A stretch of 64,000 nt of DNA from Sporosarcina jiandibaonis (lineage in GTDB: Bacteria > Bacillota > Bacilli > Bacillales_A > Planococcaceae), in NCBI RefSeq assembly GCF_013184495.1, contig NZ_JAAOIY010000003.1:124001-188000 (forward strand), given 5' to 3'. Under the pieces are notes generated by a model. It ran no database searches. It saw only the letters and a program-made list of their open reading frames with translations, and was not told the origin of the DNA. Below are positions 8,099 through 17,392 of this stretch, one piece after another (within the stretch, counting starts at the first letter, position 1; every line of letters starts with the position of its first letter). Made by a program: the position numbers and the translations under genes.

Positions 8099-9481
8099 TT
8101 GTCGAATTTAAATGAAACTTATGAAGATCCAAAAAAACTTGCAAATGATTACGTCCATGAAGTTTATTCTTTGATAAAAAAGCGAAATCCGGGGGAAGTA
8201 GAATTTTTACAAGCAACCCGAGAAATATTTGATTCATTACGTCCTGTCTTTTCAAAAAATCCGCATTATATTCGTGATGGAATTTTAGAAAGGATTACAG
8301 AGCCAGATCGAATTATCACATTTCGAGTTGCTTGGGAAGACGACCAAGGCAAGGTCCATGTCAATCGCGGTTATCGTGTTCAATTTAATAGTGACCTAGG
8401 GCCTTATAAAGGTGGAATCAGATTTCACCCATCCGTCAATACAAGTATCATGAAATTCTTAGCATTCGAACAAATATTTAAAAACTCCCTTACTGGCCAA
8501 CCGATCGGAGCTGGTAAAGGGGGATCTGATTTTGATCCGAAGAACAAATCTGAACGTGAAATTATGCGTTTTGTTCAAAGTTTCATGACCGAGTTGAGCA
8601 AGTATATTGGTCCTGATCTAGATGTGCCAGCTGGAGATATCGGCGTCGGTCGACGAGAAGTCGAGTATATGTCCGGACAGTATAACCGTTTGCATGGAGG
8701 CCATAAGGCTGGCGTATTTACGGGGAAAGACCCGAATTACGGCGGTAGCTTGGGTAGAAAAGAAGCGACTGGCTACGGTACGATTTACTTTGCTGAAGAA
8801 ATGTTGAGAGTGAATGATTTAAGTTTTAAGGGAAGCCGAGTCATCGTATCCGGATCCGGAAATGTCTCAATTTACGCAATGGAAAAAGCGATTGAACTTG
8901 GAGCGAAAGTTGTTGCATGCAGCGATTCCAGCGGCTATATCTATGACGAGAACGGTATAAACGTCGAAACGGTGAAACTGTTAAAAGAAGAGGGAAATAA
9001 GCGGATTAAAGAATATAAAAAATTCCATTCCAGTGCCAAATACTTTGATGAATGTACGGGAATCTGGTCTATTAATTGTGATATTGCTTTGCCTTGTGCA
9101 ACGCAAAATGAAATCGACGAGGCCGCAGCTCATAAACTTGTCAATAATAATGTTAAGGCGATTGCGGAAGGCGCTAATATGCCATGCACAAAAGAAGCGA
9201 TTGATTTATTCGTGGAAAATGGCATCTTATTTGCACCGGCAAAAGCCGCGAATGCCGGCGGTGTAGCCGTATCGGCAATGGAAATGTCACAAAACAGCAT
9301 GCGTCTCAATTGGACATTTGACGAAGTCGATGAAAAACTCAAACAAGTGATGCATGAAATCTTCCAAAGCTGCTTAAGTGCATCTAAGGAATATGGTCAT
9401 CCGGGCAATTTAATCGTCGGTGCCAATATCGCAGGGTTTTTAAAAGTTGCAGATGCAATGATAGCCCATGGAATTCGATAA
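8099..9481 (+). CDS. gdhA: NADP-type glutamate dehydrogenase
   Basis: A 460-aa hexameric-class glutamate dehydrogenase, which aminates 2-oxoglutarate with ammonium. Substrate-site motifs are seen: GPYKGGIRFHPSV (near residue 100) and GAGKGGSDFDP (near 138), and the dinucleotide fold is GSGNVSIYAMEKA (near 258). Length and motifs point to the anabolic NADP type. The frame requires TTG at 8099. The GGAAGG site (8081-8086) is 12 nt away and is better spaced for an ATG at 8091 that opens a 6-codon ORF (MMFCRI, stop 8109-8111) overlapping the TTG. Monocistronic. Confidence 0.9.
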   Translation: MSNLNETYEDPKKLANDYVHEVYSLIKKRNPGEVEFLQATREIFDSLRPVFSKNPHYIRDGILERITEPDRIITFRVAWEDDQGKVHVNRGYRVQFNSDLGPYKGGIRFHPSVNTSIMKFLAFEQIFKNSLTGQPIGAGKGGSDFDPKNKSEREIMRFVQSFMTELSKYIGPDLDVPAGDIGVGRREVEYMSGQYNRLHGGHKAGVFTGKDPNYGGSLGRKEATGYGTIYFAEEMLRVNDLSFKGSRVIVSGSGNVSIYAMEKAIELGAKVVACSDSSGYIYDENGINVETVKLLKEEGNKRIKEYKKFHSSAKYFDECTGIWSINCDIALPCATQNEIDEAAAHKLVNNNVKAIAEGANMPCTKEAIDLFVENGILFAPAKAANAGGVAVSAMEMSQNSMRLNWTFDEVDEKLKQVMHEIFQSCLSASKEYGHPGNLIVGANIAGFLKVADAMIAHGIR

Positions 9482-9497
9482 CTGAATATATTTTTTG

Positions 9498-9553
9498 AAC
9501 ACTAGACAATGTGTCAACTTTTAATGTTGGCGCGAATGTCTAGTGTTTTTTAT
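9498..9553 (+). terminator. Terminator after gdhA
   Basis: AACACTAGACA (9498-9508) and TGTCTAGTGTT (9537-9547), then a T run. Confidence 0.75.
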
Positions 9554-9592
9554 TTTATCAATAAAAAACTTAAAATTTATTGCACAAAATCA

Positions 9593-9651
9593 TTGAAAAT
9601 CGAATAAACTATGTTATTATAAAGATACTAACTTATGAATAAATATACAAC
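9593..9651 (+). promoter_or_regulatory. argG promoter with ARG box
   Basis: TTGAAA (9593-9598), 16-bp spacer, TATTAT (9615-9620). The ARG-box-like TATGAATAAATATACAAC (9634-9651) fits the TNTGNATWWWWATNCANA pattern at 17 of 18 positions. Its place just past the -10 predicts repression of argG by an ArgR/AhrC-type protein with arginine. Confidence 0.65.
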
Positions 9652-9675
9652 AGTCATTGAAAGGGGAAATTCATT

Positions 9676-10887
9676 ATGACTAATAAAAAAGTAGTTCTTG
9701 CCTATTCTGGCGGTTTAGATACATCTGTAGCTGTTGCGTGGTTGACGGAAGAAGGATATGATGTCGTCGCTGTTTGTTTGGATGTCGGGGAAGGGAAAGA
9801 CTTGACGGAAATTAAAGAAAAAGCGATTCGAGTCGGTGCTGTGAGCAGTTATATTGTTGACGCTAAAGAAGAGTTTGCACAAGATTATGCACTTCTTGCG
9901 CTGCAAGCTCAAGCGTATTATGAAGATAAATACCCGCTTGTTTCCGCATTGTCTCGTCCGCTCATTTCAAAAAAACTTGTTGAAATCGCGGAACATGAAA
10001 ATGCAACGGCAGTGGCGCACGGCTGCACCGGTAAAGGGAATGACCAAGTTCGTTTCGAGGTTTCCATTAAAGCATTAAATCCGTCGCTTGAGGTAATTGC
10101 TCCAGTTCGTGAGTGGGGTTGGTCGCGTGAAGAAGAAATTGAGTATGCAAAAGAAAAAAACATCCCGATTCCAATCGATCTTGATAGTCCTTATTCTGTC
10201 GATAAAAATTTATGGGGTCGCGCTAACGAATGCGGTATTTTAGAAGATCCATGGGCAACTGCTCCGGAAGATGCGTATGAACTCACGGTTGCTGTCGAAG
10301 ATGCTCCTGATACACCGGATATTATTGAGATTGAATTCAAAAATGGTACACCGGTTAGTGTAGATGGTGTCGAGTACTCATTAAGTGATTTGATTCTTCA
10401 TTTAAATGATCTTGCTGGAAAGCATGGAATCGGCAGAATCGATCATGTTGAAAACCGTCTTGTCGGCATAAAATCACGTGAGATTTATGAGTGTCCAGGA
10501 GCGATTACGCTATTAAAAGCGCATAAAGAAATCGAAGATATCACACTTGTTAAAGATGTTGCGCATTTTAAACCGATTGTTTCGCAGAAATTAACTCAGT
10601 TAGTGTATAACGGTTTATGGTTTTCGCCACTTCGAAATGCACTTGAAGCGTTTATAAAAGACACGCAGCAATATGTGAATGGTACTGCACGTGTGAAACT
10701 TTTCAAAGGGCAGGCGGTTGTTGAAGGAAGAAAATCGCCCAATTCGCTTTACGATGAAAAACTTGCGACTTACACATCAGCTGATGAGTTCGATCAATCA
10801 GCGGCAGTTGGTTTCATTAAGTTGTGGGGTCTAGGCACTGAGGTGCATAGTACGGTTCAGAGACAAGTAGCGGTTGAAAAATCATAA
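9676..10887 (+). CDS. argG: Argininosuccinate synthase
   Basis: A 403-aa enzyme joining citrulline and aspartate with ATP in the penultimate step of arginine synthesis. The N-type ATP pyrophosphatase loop is [12 protein letters not shown] (residues 9-20), and the citrulline/aspartate site [13 protein letters not shown] lies near 115. Full length. AAAGGGG lies about 9 nt upstream of the ATG. In Bacillus argH normally follows. Here a terminator and a repeat array follow instead, so argininosuccinate lyase must be encoded elsewhere. Confidence 0.95.
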   Translation: MTNKKVVLAYSGGLDTSVAVAWLTEEGYDVVAVCLDVGEGKDLTEIKEKAIRVGAVSSYIVDAKEEFAQDYALLALQAQAYYEDKYPLVSALSRPLISKKLVEIAEHENATAVAHGCTGKGNDQVRFEVSIKALNPSLEVIAPVREWGWSREEEIEYAKEKNIPIPIDLDSPYSVDKNLWGRANECGILEDPWATAPEDAYELTVAVEDAPDTPDIIEIEFKNGTPVSVDGVEYSLSDLILHLNDLAGKHGIGRIDHVENRLVGIKSREIYECPGAITLLKAHKEIEDITLVKDVAHFKPIVSQKLTQLVYNGLWFSPLRNALEAFIKDTQQYVNGTARVKLFKGQAVVEGRKSPNSLYDEKLATYTSADEFDQSAAVGFIKLWGLGTEVHSTVQRQVAVEKS

Positions 10888-10901
10888 TTGATTGAGTTAT
10901 G

Positions 10902-10932
10902 CTTGCCGATAGTTATTTCGGCAAGTTTTTTT
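10902..10932 (+). terminator. Terminator after argG
   Basis: CTTGCCGA and TCGGCAAG arms, then eight T. Confidence 0.85.
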
Positions 10933-10989
10933 CATTGTATAGATTAATTTTACTTTACTTTCACCGGCTGTGCTTCGGCTTTCATCTAG

Positions 10990-11120
10990 GTAGAAGGACC
11001 CGACCTGCATGCAAATTTTTTTGAGTGCAAGCAAATGTAGTAAGTTTGCAAGTAAAACACTTACAAGTGCAATGAAATCTCATCGGAGTGCAAGCAAACT
11101 GCATATAAGTGCAAGCAAAA
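10990..11120. repeat. Phased array of GTGCAAGCAAA words, 21-bp period
   Basis: TGCA cores start at 11006, 11026, 11047, 11068, 11089 and 11110, each within a word close to AGTGCAAGCAAA. The bases between words vary. A leader, GGTAGAAGGACCCGACC (10989-11005), precedes the first word. The same leader and word occur at 41665-41757. Together with the terminator and the promoter region of the next gene this fills the 369-bp gap after argG. Confidence 0.85.
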
Positions 11121-11256
11121 ATATTTATCAAGGAAAACCTTAATATAACCATGATTTTAGAATCCTCGCGTGATTGCTTTTTTGGGCGTAAGAGGATATG
11201 TTACGATGTGTATATATTTTGTGGAAAAGTTACTGACGACGGGGAGTTGCTTTTAT

Positions 11257-11808
11257 ATGAAAAGAATTAGACTTGCTATGGTTAGAAAAGATATGAAGGA
11301 TATTCCTCAATATTCGCTTCCTGCTGGATTTCGAATCAGGTTGTTTGAAAAAGGGGATGAAGAGAATTGGGCGAGGATTGAAACTAGCGTAGATGAGTTT
11401 GAAGATGAGAATACTGCGCTTGCACGCTTCGAAAAAGAATTCGGTCCATATATAGATGAAATGACGGGACGTTGTCTTTTCATAGAAGATGAGCACGGTG
11501 AAGCCATCGCAACAACAACCGCCTGGCATGGTAACTTAGAAGACTTTGGTGAAGGCTTAGGCAGAATTCACTGGGTAGGCGTGGTGCCGGAATATCAAGG
11601 ACGAAAACTTTCAAAACCATTACTGAGCGAGGCGATGAATATTTTGGCTCGTCATCATTCGAAAGCATATCTGACATCGCAAACTACCAGTTATCAGGCG
11701 ATAAATATGTACTTGAATTACGGATTTGAACCTTTTTTGATAAGCCCGACTTGTGAAGAGGCGTGGACGTTGGTGGAAAGAACGTTGAATCGAAAAATTA
11801 TTAAATAG
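11257..11808 (+). CDS. GNAT-family N-acetyltransferase
   Basis: A 183-aa Gcn5-related acetyltransferase. The fold's central signature is seen as IHWVGVVPEYQGRKLSKPLL (about residues 105-124), with the acetyl-CoA-binding Q/R-x-x-G-R-like turn, and the C-terminal YLNYGFEP motif near 155. The acceptor is unknown. I start it at ATG 11257, which follows GGGGAG; the 29 upstream in-frame codons look like non-coding sequence. Monocistronic, between argG and the mannitol operon. Confidence 0.75.
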   Translation: MKRIRLAMVRKDMKDIPQYSLPAGFRIRLFEKGDEENWARIETSVDEFEDENTALARFEKEFGPYIDEMTGRCLFIEDEHGEAIATTTAWHGNLEDFGEGLGRIHWVGVVPEYQGRKLSKPLLSEAMNILARHHSKAYLTSQTTSYQAINMYLNYGFEPFLISPTCEEAWTLVERTLNRKIIK

Positions 11809-11849
11809 TAAAGCATGATATAAGTGGAGTTTAATAGTTATCACATTTA

Positions 11850-11947
11850 TTGTTCTGCCAGTAAAGACTACTATATAAATGATGGCAACAATAGATGTGA
11901 CAAAATGGCGTTTTCATTCAATAGCTAATTGGGTGAAAACGCTTTAC
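11850..11947 (+). promoter_or_regulatory. Mannitol operon promoter with cre-like palindrome
   Basis: Possible promoter TTGTTC (11850-11855), 16 bp, TATATA (11872-11877). Downstream, GCGTTTTCA (11908-11916) and TGAAAACGC (11934-11942) form a spaced inverted repeat. TGAAAACGCTTTAC (11934-11947) resembles a catabolite (CcpA) cre site with mismatches at the end. MtlR binding in this region is expected from the family but cannot be located by eye. Confidence 0.45.
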
Positions 11948-12021
11948 TATTGAAAAGGGTCGAATAAAACAATTCGTGTTGTATCTAATTCATAAAACTT
12001 AAGGAAGGAGTATACGTAAAA

Positions 12022-13464
12022 ATGACAAAAGAACCGCAACAAAATGGAGATATTAAAGTAAGAATTCAACGTTTCGGAAGTTTCCTTAGCGGCATGATTA
12101 TGCCGAACATAGGCGCGTTTATCGCTTGGGGACTAATCACGGCATTATTCATACCTACTGGTTGGATTCCGAATGCAAGTTTTGCAGAACTGGTAAAACC
12201 AATACTGCACTACTTACTACCGATTCTAATTGGTTTTACAGGTGGACGTATTGTTTATGATATTCGCGGGGGAGTCGTCGGTGCGACATTAACGATGGGT
12301 GTCATTGTTGGTGCAGACATTCCAATGTTCCTCGGTGCGATGATTGTCGGACCTTTAGGTGGATGGGCCATTAAGAAATTCGATCAATTGATTGAAGGAA
12401 AAGTGAAGTCAGGTTTCGAAATGCTCGTCAATAACTTCTCAGCGGGAATTATTGGGGGAGCCTTGACGCTTGTCGCTTACAAAGGAATTGGTCCATTAGT
12501 CGAGGCGTTAAATAAATCGCTTGCAGCAGGCGTTCAAGTAATCGTTGATGCGAACTTATTACCGATTGCGAGTGTATTTATTGAGCCAGGAAAAGTATTG
12601 TTCTTAAATAACGCTATCAACCATGGTGTGTTAAGTCCGATCGGGATTGAACAATCCGCACAGGTTGGAAAATCAATACTCTTTCTATTAGAAGCGAACC
12701 CAGGTCCTGGGCTTGGGATTTTACTCGCTTATATGGTTTTTGGTAGAGGTATGGCTAAACAAACTGCATCCGGTGCAGGTGTTATTCATTTCCTTGGGGG
12801 AATTCATGAAATTTATTTCCCGTACATTTTGATGAGACCGCTACTCTTGATCGCAGTAATTTTCGGGGGAGCAGCTGGCGTATTTACGTTCCAGTTATTG
12901 GGAGCGGGATTAGTGGCAGCGGCATCACCAGGTAGTATATTTGCGATTCTTGCACTTACCCCGAGAGGCGGCTATTTCGGTGTCATTACGGGAGTTCTTG
13001 TCGCAGCAGCCGTGTCATTCATCATAGCTGCACTAATTTTAAAGAGTGCCAAGCAGTCAGATGAAGATGATGATGAGTTAGCGAAAGCGACAGAAAAGAC
13101 ATCTGCATTAAAAGGAAAAGAAAGTCGCGCAGCAGATCTGATGCAACAACCAGTTGTGGAAGAACCAACAAAGGAAATTTCATTTTCTGACGTCAAAAGC
13201 ATTATCTTTGCCTGTGACGCAGGAATGGGTTCCAGTGCAATGGGTGCAGGCATTTTGAGAAACAAAGTGAAGAAAGCTGACCTCGACATCGCGGTTTCAA
13301 ACATGGCGATAAACAATTTACCCGCGGATGCAAAAGTTGTTATTACCCATAAAGACTTAACAGAACGTGCGCAGGAAAAAGTACCAACTGCATACCATAT
13401 TTCGGTAGAAAACTTTTTGAACAGCCCGAAATATGATGAACTTCTTGAAAAGCTGCAGGAATAA
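12022..13464 (+). CDS. mtlA: Mannitol-specific PTS EIICB
   Basis: A 480-aa membrane permease. The IIC domain (about residues 10-345) has several membrane spans and the FLNNAINHGVLSPIG and GGIHEIYFPY motifs of mannitol permeases. A polar linker (346-390) leads to the IIB domain with the phosphocysteine loop FACDAGMGSSAMG (near 400). EIIA is not fused and is supplied by mtlF downstream. It takes up mannitol as mannitol 1-phosphate. GGAAGGAG precedes the ATG. First gene of the operon. Confidence 0.95.
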   Translation: MTKEPQQNGDIKVRIQRFGSFLSGMIMPNIGAFIAWGLITALFIPTGWIPNASFAELVKPILHYLLPILIGFTGGRIVYDIRGGVVGATLTMGVIVGADIPMFLGAMIVGPLGGWAIKKFDQLIEGKVKSGFEMLVNNFSAGIIGGALTLVAYKGIGPLVEALNKSLAAGVQVIVDANLLPIASVFIEPGKVLFLNNAINHGVLSPIGIEQSAQVGKSILFLLEANPGPGLGILLAYMVFGRGMAKQTASGAGVIHFLGGIHEIYFPYILMRPLLLIAVIFGGAAGVFTFQLLGAGLVAAASPGSIFAILALTPRGGYFGVITGVLVAAAVSFIIAALILKSAKQSDEDDDELAKATEKTSALKGKESRAADLMQQPVVEEPTKEISFSDVKSIIFACDAGMGSSAMGAGILRNKVKKADLDIAVSNMAINNLPADAKVVITHKDLTERAQEKVPTAYHISVENFLNSPKYDELLEKLQE

Positions 13465-13473
13465 ATTATGTCC

Positions 13474-13513
13474 ATAAAACTCAGCTTATGAAATGTAAGC
13501 TGAGTTTTATTAA
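13474..13513 (+). terminator. Strong hairpin between mtlA and mtlR
   Basis: Perfect 15-bp arms, ATAAAACTCAGCTTA (13474-13488) and TAAGCTGAGTTTTAT (13496-13510). The T stretch is short (TTTTATTAATT), so it may end only part of the transcripts or protect the mtlA 3' end. Confidence 0.7.
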
Positions 13514-13545
13514 TTAAAATCTAGCGTGATAATGGAGTGTTTTTA

Positions 13546-15639
13546 ATGTTTATTTCTGCCAGGGAAAAACTGATCGTGGAAATATTGCTCGACAAACGCG
13601 AAGAATTAACAATTAAAGATTTGGCGGAGGAAATTGATGTCAGTCCCCGAACAATTCATCGTGATTTAAAAGGCATTGAAAAGCTTTTGAATGAATATGA
13701 TCTCGGACTTATTAGAAAAGCTGGCGTCGGTATTCAAATTACAGGATCTGAGGAAAGTAAAGAAAATTTGAAAAGAAAGCTGATGACGCTCACTTTACAG
13801 GATTATATGGCAGACGAAAGGCAAACATTGATTCTATGCACATTATATGAAGCAGCAGGTCCCGTAAAATTATTTACTTTAGCCAATGAATTACGCGTCA
13901 CAGCTGCGACGATAAGCGCTGATTTAATAAAATTAGAGGAACAATTAGAACACTTTCAACTATCAATCCTGAGAAAAAGAGGATATGGCGTTGAGTTGAG
14001 CGGTCCTGAAAAAGCGAAGAGAAGGGCAATTAGTTATGTGATTGCCAAGTCATTAAAAGAGGATGAATTTTTATCTTTGATAGAAGACAGCCTTCAAAAG
14101 AAATTTGCTGTTCAAGAGAATGCCATTTCCGAGCGTCTGTTGCATCTCGTTAATCGAGAAAAGTTGCATGTTATTGAGGATGTCATGCGAGAATTAAAAA
14201 ATGATACCCTCATATCAATTACGGATAACGCATATGTCGGGCTGATTGTTCATTTAGCGTTGGCAATTGAGCGCATTAAGCAAGGCGAAAAAATTGAAAT
14301 GAATGCAGATTTTTTAAAACAGCTGAAACAGGAACCGGAATACGAGACTGCACGGAAAATAATTAGCCAGTTAACTTCACGTTTCAACATTGAAATTCCG
14401 GATGCTGAAATTGGGTATATTACGATGCATCTACAAGGGGCTAAGCTTCGTCAAAATGAAGAGAATTTACTCGAAGTTCCAAGTTTCCCAGTCGTGATGC
14501 AAGCGAAGCGTTTAATACAAAACGTGGAAGAAATTACAGGTTATCAGTTGACGAACAATGCCCCGCTTTTGGAAGGGCTTGTTACTCATTTGAGACCTGC
14601 TTTATATCGGATTGAACAAAATATGGGGATTTCCAATCCTTTGCTACAAAGCATACGTAAAGATTATAAGGATTTATTTCAAATTGTTTCGGAAGCATGC
14701 GAAAAGGTATTTACGAATTTAAAGATTCCTGATGAAGAAATAGGTTTCTTAGTGATGCATTTTGGTTCTGCCATTCTTGGTTTGACAGGGAAAGACAATT
14801 TGAAGGCGTATGTTGTTTGTTCTAGCGGCATCGGCACTTCAAAAATGTTGGCAACTCAGCTCCGGCGTGAGATTCGCGAGATCGAAGAAATCAGGAACGT
14901 CTCTGTTTTCGAACTCAATGAACTTCAAATTACGGATCGAGATTTAGTGATTTCGACCATTCACTTACAGGACTTCCCATATGAATATATTATGGTCAGT
15001 CCATTTTTAACGGTGGAAGAAGTAAATCAAATCGAATTATATGTAAAGAGGAAAATGCTCATTAAAACAGCATCACCTGAGTCAAAAGAAAATGATTCCA
15101 GCGTAGATACTGTCTTAGCACGATTGGAACGGATTCATTTCTATACAGAAGCCGCAGCGGATTTGTTATCGGGATTTAAACATTCGATAGAAAAAGAAGT
15201 CGTTCCGATAGAAACTTGTATACGAAATTTGTGTGAGCGCTTGGAAAATGAAAAAATCATTAAAAATGCGGAAGTGATAACGGATGCATTGTTTGCAAGG
15301 GAAGCATTGGGCGGGGTAGGGATTCCAGAAACGAAGTTGGCATTATTTCATACGAAACATGAACAAGTGCTAAAACCTTCGTTTACAGTGCATACGCTTC
15401 GGGAACCTATTGTAATGAAGGCGATGGACGGAAACGACATTGAAGTGAGTCAGATATTACTGTTGTTGTCGCCGGATCCGTATCACGAACCCGGATTAGA
15501 AGTGCTAAGTTTAATTAGTACTTTGATTATTGAAAGTGAATATAGTATCAAATTGTTCGAATCTGAGGATGAGACCCTGATTCATGCTTATTTAGGGTCG
15601 AAGTTTGAACAATTTGTAGATGAAAAAATTAAAAACTAG
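13546..15639 (+). CDS. mtlR: Mannitol operon activator, PTS-controlled
   Basis: A 697-aa DeoR/BglG-type transcription activator. In order: an N-terminal helix-turn-helix (LAEEIDVSPRTIHRDL, about residues 20-37), a second HTH-like region, two PTS regulation domains (about 190-410, with LVTHLRPAL and VMHFGSAI), an EIIB-like domain with VVCSSGIGTSK (near 425), and an EIIA-like domain with LFAREALGGVGIP (near 585). Family members are switched on or off by phosphorylation through HPr and the mannitol PTS. ATG 13546 is placed 8 nt after GGAG; the GTG at 13537 overlaps that site. Confidence 0.9.
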   Translation: MFISAREKLIVEILLDKREELTIKDLAEEIDVSPRTIHRDLKGIEKLLNEYDLGLIRKAGVGIQITGSEESKENLKRKLMTLTLQDYMADERQTLILCTLYEAAGPVKLFTLANELRVTAATISADLIKLEEQLEHFQLSILRKRGYGVELSGPEKAKRRAISYVIAKSLKEDEFLSLIEDSLQKKFAVQENAISERLLHLVNREKLHVIEDVMRELKNDTLISITDNAYVGLIVHLALAIERIKQGEKIEMNADFLKQLKQEPEYETARKIISQLTSRFNIEIPDAEIGYITMHLQGAKLRQNEENLLEVPSFPVVMQAKRLIQNVEEITGYQLTNNAPLLEGLVTHLRPALYRIEQNMGISNPLLQSIRKDYKDLFQIVSEACEKVFTNLKIPDEEIGFLVMHFGSAILGLTGKDNLKAYVVCSSGIGTSKMLATQLRREIREIEEIRNVSVFELNELQITDRDLVISTIHLQDFPYEYIMVSPFLTVEEVNQIELYVKRKMLIKTASPESKENDSSVDTVLARLERIHFYTEAAADLLSGFKHSIEKEVVPIETCIRNLCERLENEKIIKNAEVITDALFAREALGGVGIPETKLALFHTKHEQVLKPSFTVHTLREPIVMKAMDGNDIEVSQILLLLSPDPYHEPGLEVLSLISTLIIESEYSIKLFESEDETLIHAYLGSKFEQFVDEKIKN

Positions 15640-15650
15640 GAGTGTTTGTC

Positions 15651-16088
15651 ATGTCATTATCAATTTTATCAGCAGAAAATATCGTTTTAAATAAGGTGCT
15701 AACAAACAAAGAAGAGGCGATTCGTTTTACGGGTCAGATTCTTGTTGATAGAGGATACGTTGAGCCAGCATATATCGAGAAAATGCTTGAGCGCGAAGAA
15801 ATGGCTTCTACATTTATGGGGAATTCTGTTGCGATTCCGCATGGTACTGACGATGCAAAAACAGAAGTGAAGAACTCTGGGCTTGCGATTATCCAAGTCC
15901 CAGAAGGTGTCGACTTTGGCGATGGGAATATCGTTAAATTAATCATTGGAATTGCTGGAAAAGGCGATGAGCACTTAGAGATTTTATCTAACATTGCAAT
16001 CGTTGTTTCAGAAGAAGAAAACGTTGAGAAAATCGTAAGTGCTTCAACTGCAGAGGAAGTTCTTTCATTCTTTGAAGGAGTTAACTAA
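15651..16088 (+). CDS. mtlF: Mannitol-specific PTS EIIA
   Basis: A 145-aa cytoplasmic EIIA of the fructose/mannitol family. The phosphorylated histidine is in the MGNSVAIPHGT motif (near residue 64). It passes phosphate from HPr to the EIIB domain of MtlA and helps control MtlR. ATG 15651 is 8 nt after AGGAG. It starts 11 nt after the mtlR stop and ends one base before the mtlD start, so the three are translationally linked. Confidence 0.93.
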   Translation: MSLSILSAENIVLNKVLTNKEEAIRFTGQILVDRGYVEPAYIEKMLEREEMASTFMGNSVAIPHGTDDAKTEVKNSGLAIIQVPEGVDFGDGNIVKLIIGIAGKGDEHLEILSNIAIVVSEEENVEKIVSASTAEEVLSFFEGVN

Positions 16089-16089
16089 T

Positions 16090-17238
16090 ATGCAAGCAGT
16101 GCATTTCGGCGCGGGAAATATCGGAAGAGGTTTTATCGGTAGCTTATTGTATCAATCAGGATATGAGACTTGCTTTATCGATGTGAACAGTGAAATTGTC
16201 GACTTGATAAACGAAAAGCAGGAATACATTGTTCAACTTGCAAATGTTACGCAGGATGAATCGATTGTGAAAAATGTTCGGGCCATTAATAGCGCGGTGG
16301 ATCCTGATCTAGTGATTGAAGCTATCAAGAAGGCTGACCTGGTGACTGCGGCGGTTGGACCGAATATCTTGCCTCATATCGCAGGTCTGCTGGCTAAGGG
16401 TCTTCAACAACGTCTGACGCATACTGAAACGCCATTAACAATCATCGCTTGTGAGAACATGATTGGCGGTAGTGCGTTTCTTAAAGAAAAAGTTTATGAA
16501 CAGTTAAGTGAAGAAGAAAAAACGCTCTTTGACAAGCGTTTTAGCTTTCCCAATGCAGCGGTAGATCGTATCGTCCCAAACGAGGTAAACGAAGACAAGT
16601 TACTTGTTAAAGTAGAACCTTTTTATGAGTGGGTTGTGGAAGATGCCGATATTATCGGCGAGAATCCACCTGTTAAAGGAATTACTTTTGTTCAAGATTT
16701 AGAGCCGTTCATTGAGAGAAAGCTTTTCACAGTGAATACTGGTCATGCGACTGCAGCGTATTTGGGCTATCAAGCAAATATAGACATCATTCACGAAGCA
16801 TTAGCTGATGAGACTGTAAAAGCAACTACAGAGAAGGTATTGCAAGAAACGGGCAGACTTCTTGTAGAGAAAAATAAATTCGATGAAGAAGATCATAACG
16901 ACTATATTCAAAAAATCATTGGCCGTTTTTCTAATCCATTTATTACTGATGTGACGACGAGAGTTGGGCGTTCACCGGTACGTAAATTGCAATCGAATGA
17001 TCGATTCATCAGCCCCGCGCAGCAGTATTATGATTTGTTTAGTGAAGTTCCTGAGAATTTAGTATCTGCGATTGCAGCTGCATTTCGTTATGATTTCGCG
17101 GAGGATCCTGATGCTGTCGAGATTCAAAAAACGATTCGAGAAGAAGGACTAAGTTTTGCAATTGAAAAATATACAGGCTTGAAACCGGGGTCAGTTTTAT
17201 TTACGTCCATTGAAGATCAATATAGCAAGCTTGGATAA
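16090..17238 (+). CDS. mtlD: Mannitol-1-phosphate 5-dehydrogenase
   Basis: A 382-aa NAD-dependent enzyme oxidising mannitol 1-phosphate to fructose 6-phosphate. The Rossmann loop is HFGAGNIGRGFIG (residues 4-16), and the family CENMIGG and NTGHATAAYLG motifs lie near 120 and 215. The start at ATG 16090 has GAAGGAG 11 nt upstream, within the end of mtlF. Last gene of mtlARFD, completing mannitol entry to glycolysis. Confidence 0.95.
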   Translation: MQAVHFGAGNIGRGFIGSLLYQSGYETCFIDVNSEIVDLINEKQEYIVQLANVTQDESIVKNVRAINSAVDPDLVIEAIKKADLVTAAVGPNILPHIAGLLAKGLQQRLTHTETPLTIIACENMIGGSAFLKEKVYEQLSEEEKTLFDKRFSFPNAAVDRIVPNEVNEDKLLVKVEPFYEWVVEDADIIGENPPVKGITFVQDLEPFIERKLFTVNTGHATAAYLGYQANIDIIHEALADETVKATTEKVLQETGRLLVEKNKFDEEDHNDYIQKIIGRFSNPFITDVTTRVGRSPVRKLQSNDRFISPAQQYYDLFSEVPENLVSAIAAAFRYDFAEDPDAVEIQKTIREEGLSFAIEKYTGLKPGSVLFTSIEDQYSKLG

Positions 17239-17246
17239 AAACTAGT

Positions 17247-17276
17247 AGCCGGAAGAGGACACGCTCTTTCGGCTTA
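17247..17276 (+). terminator. Possible terminator after mtlD
   Basis: AGCCGGAAGAG and CTCTTTCGGCT form an imperfect stem (17247-17274). The T run is weak. Confidence 0.45.
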
Positions 17277-17342
17277 TTCATGCAAATTAGCATTGAAAAC
17301 AATAAAACAATTAATTCCGATTGGTTTAATATGTTAAAAACC

Positions 17343-17372
17343 TTGACAATGACAATGTGACTGTATTATGAT
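17343..17372 (+). promoter_or_regulatory. Promoter of the S-box operon
   Basis: TTGACA (17343-17348) and TATGAT (17367-17372) with an 18-bp spacer; TATTAT at 17364-17369 is an alternative -10. It lies just upstream of the SAM aptamer. Confidence 0.6.
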
Positions 17373-17392
17373 TGTTCTAACAACTTCATAAA

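Noticed and set aside
11170-11256. N-terminal extension of the GNAT protein
   Set aside because: No ribosome site at the early start, and the extension has no place in the GNAT fold. ATG 11257 has one.
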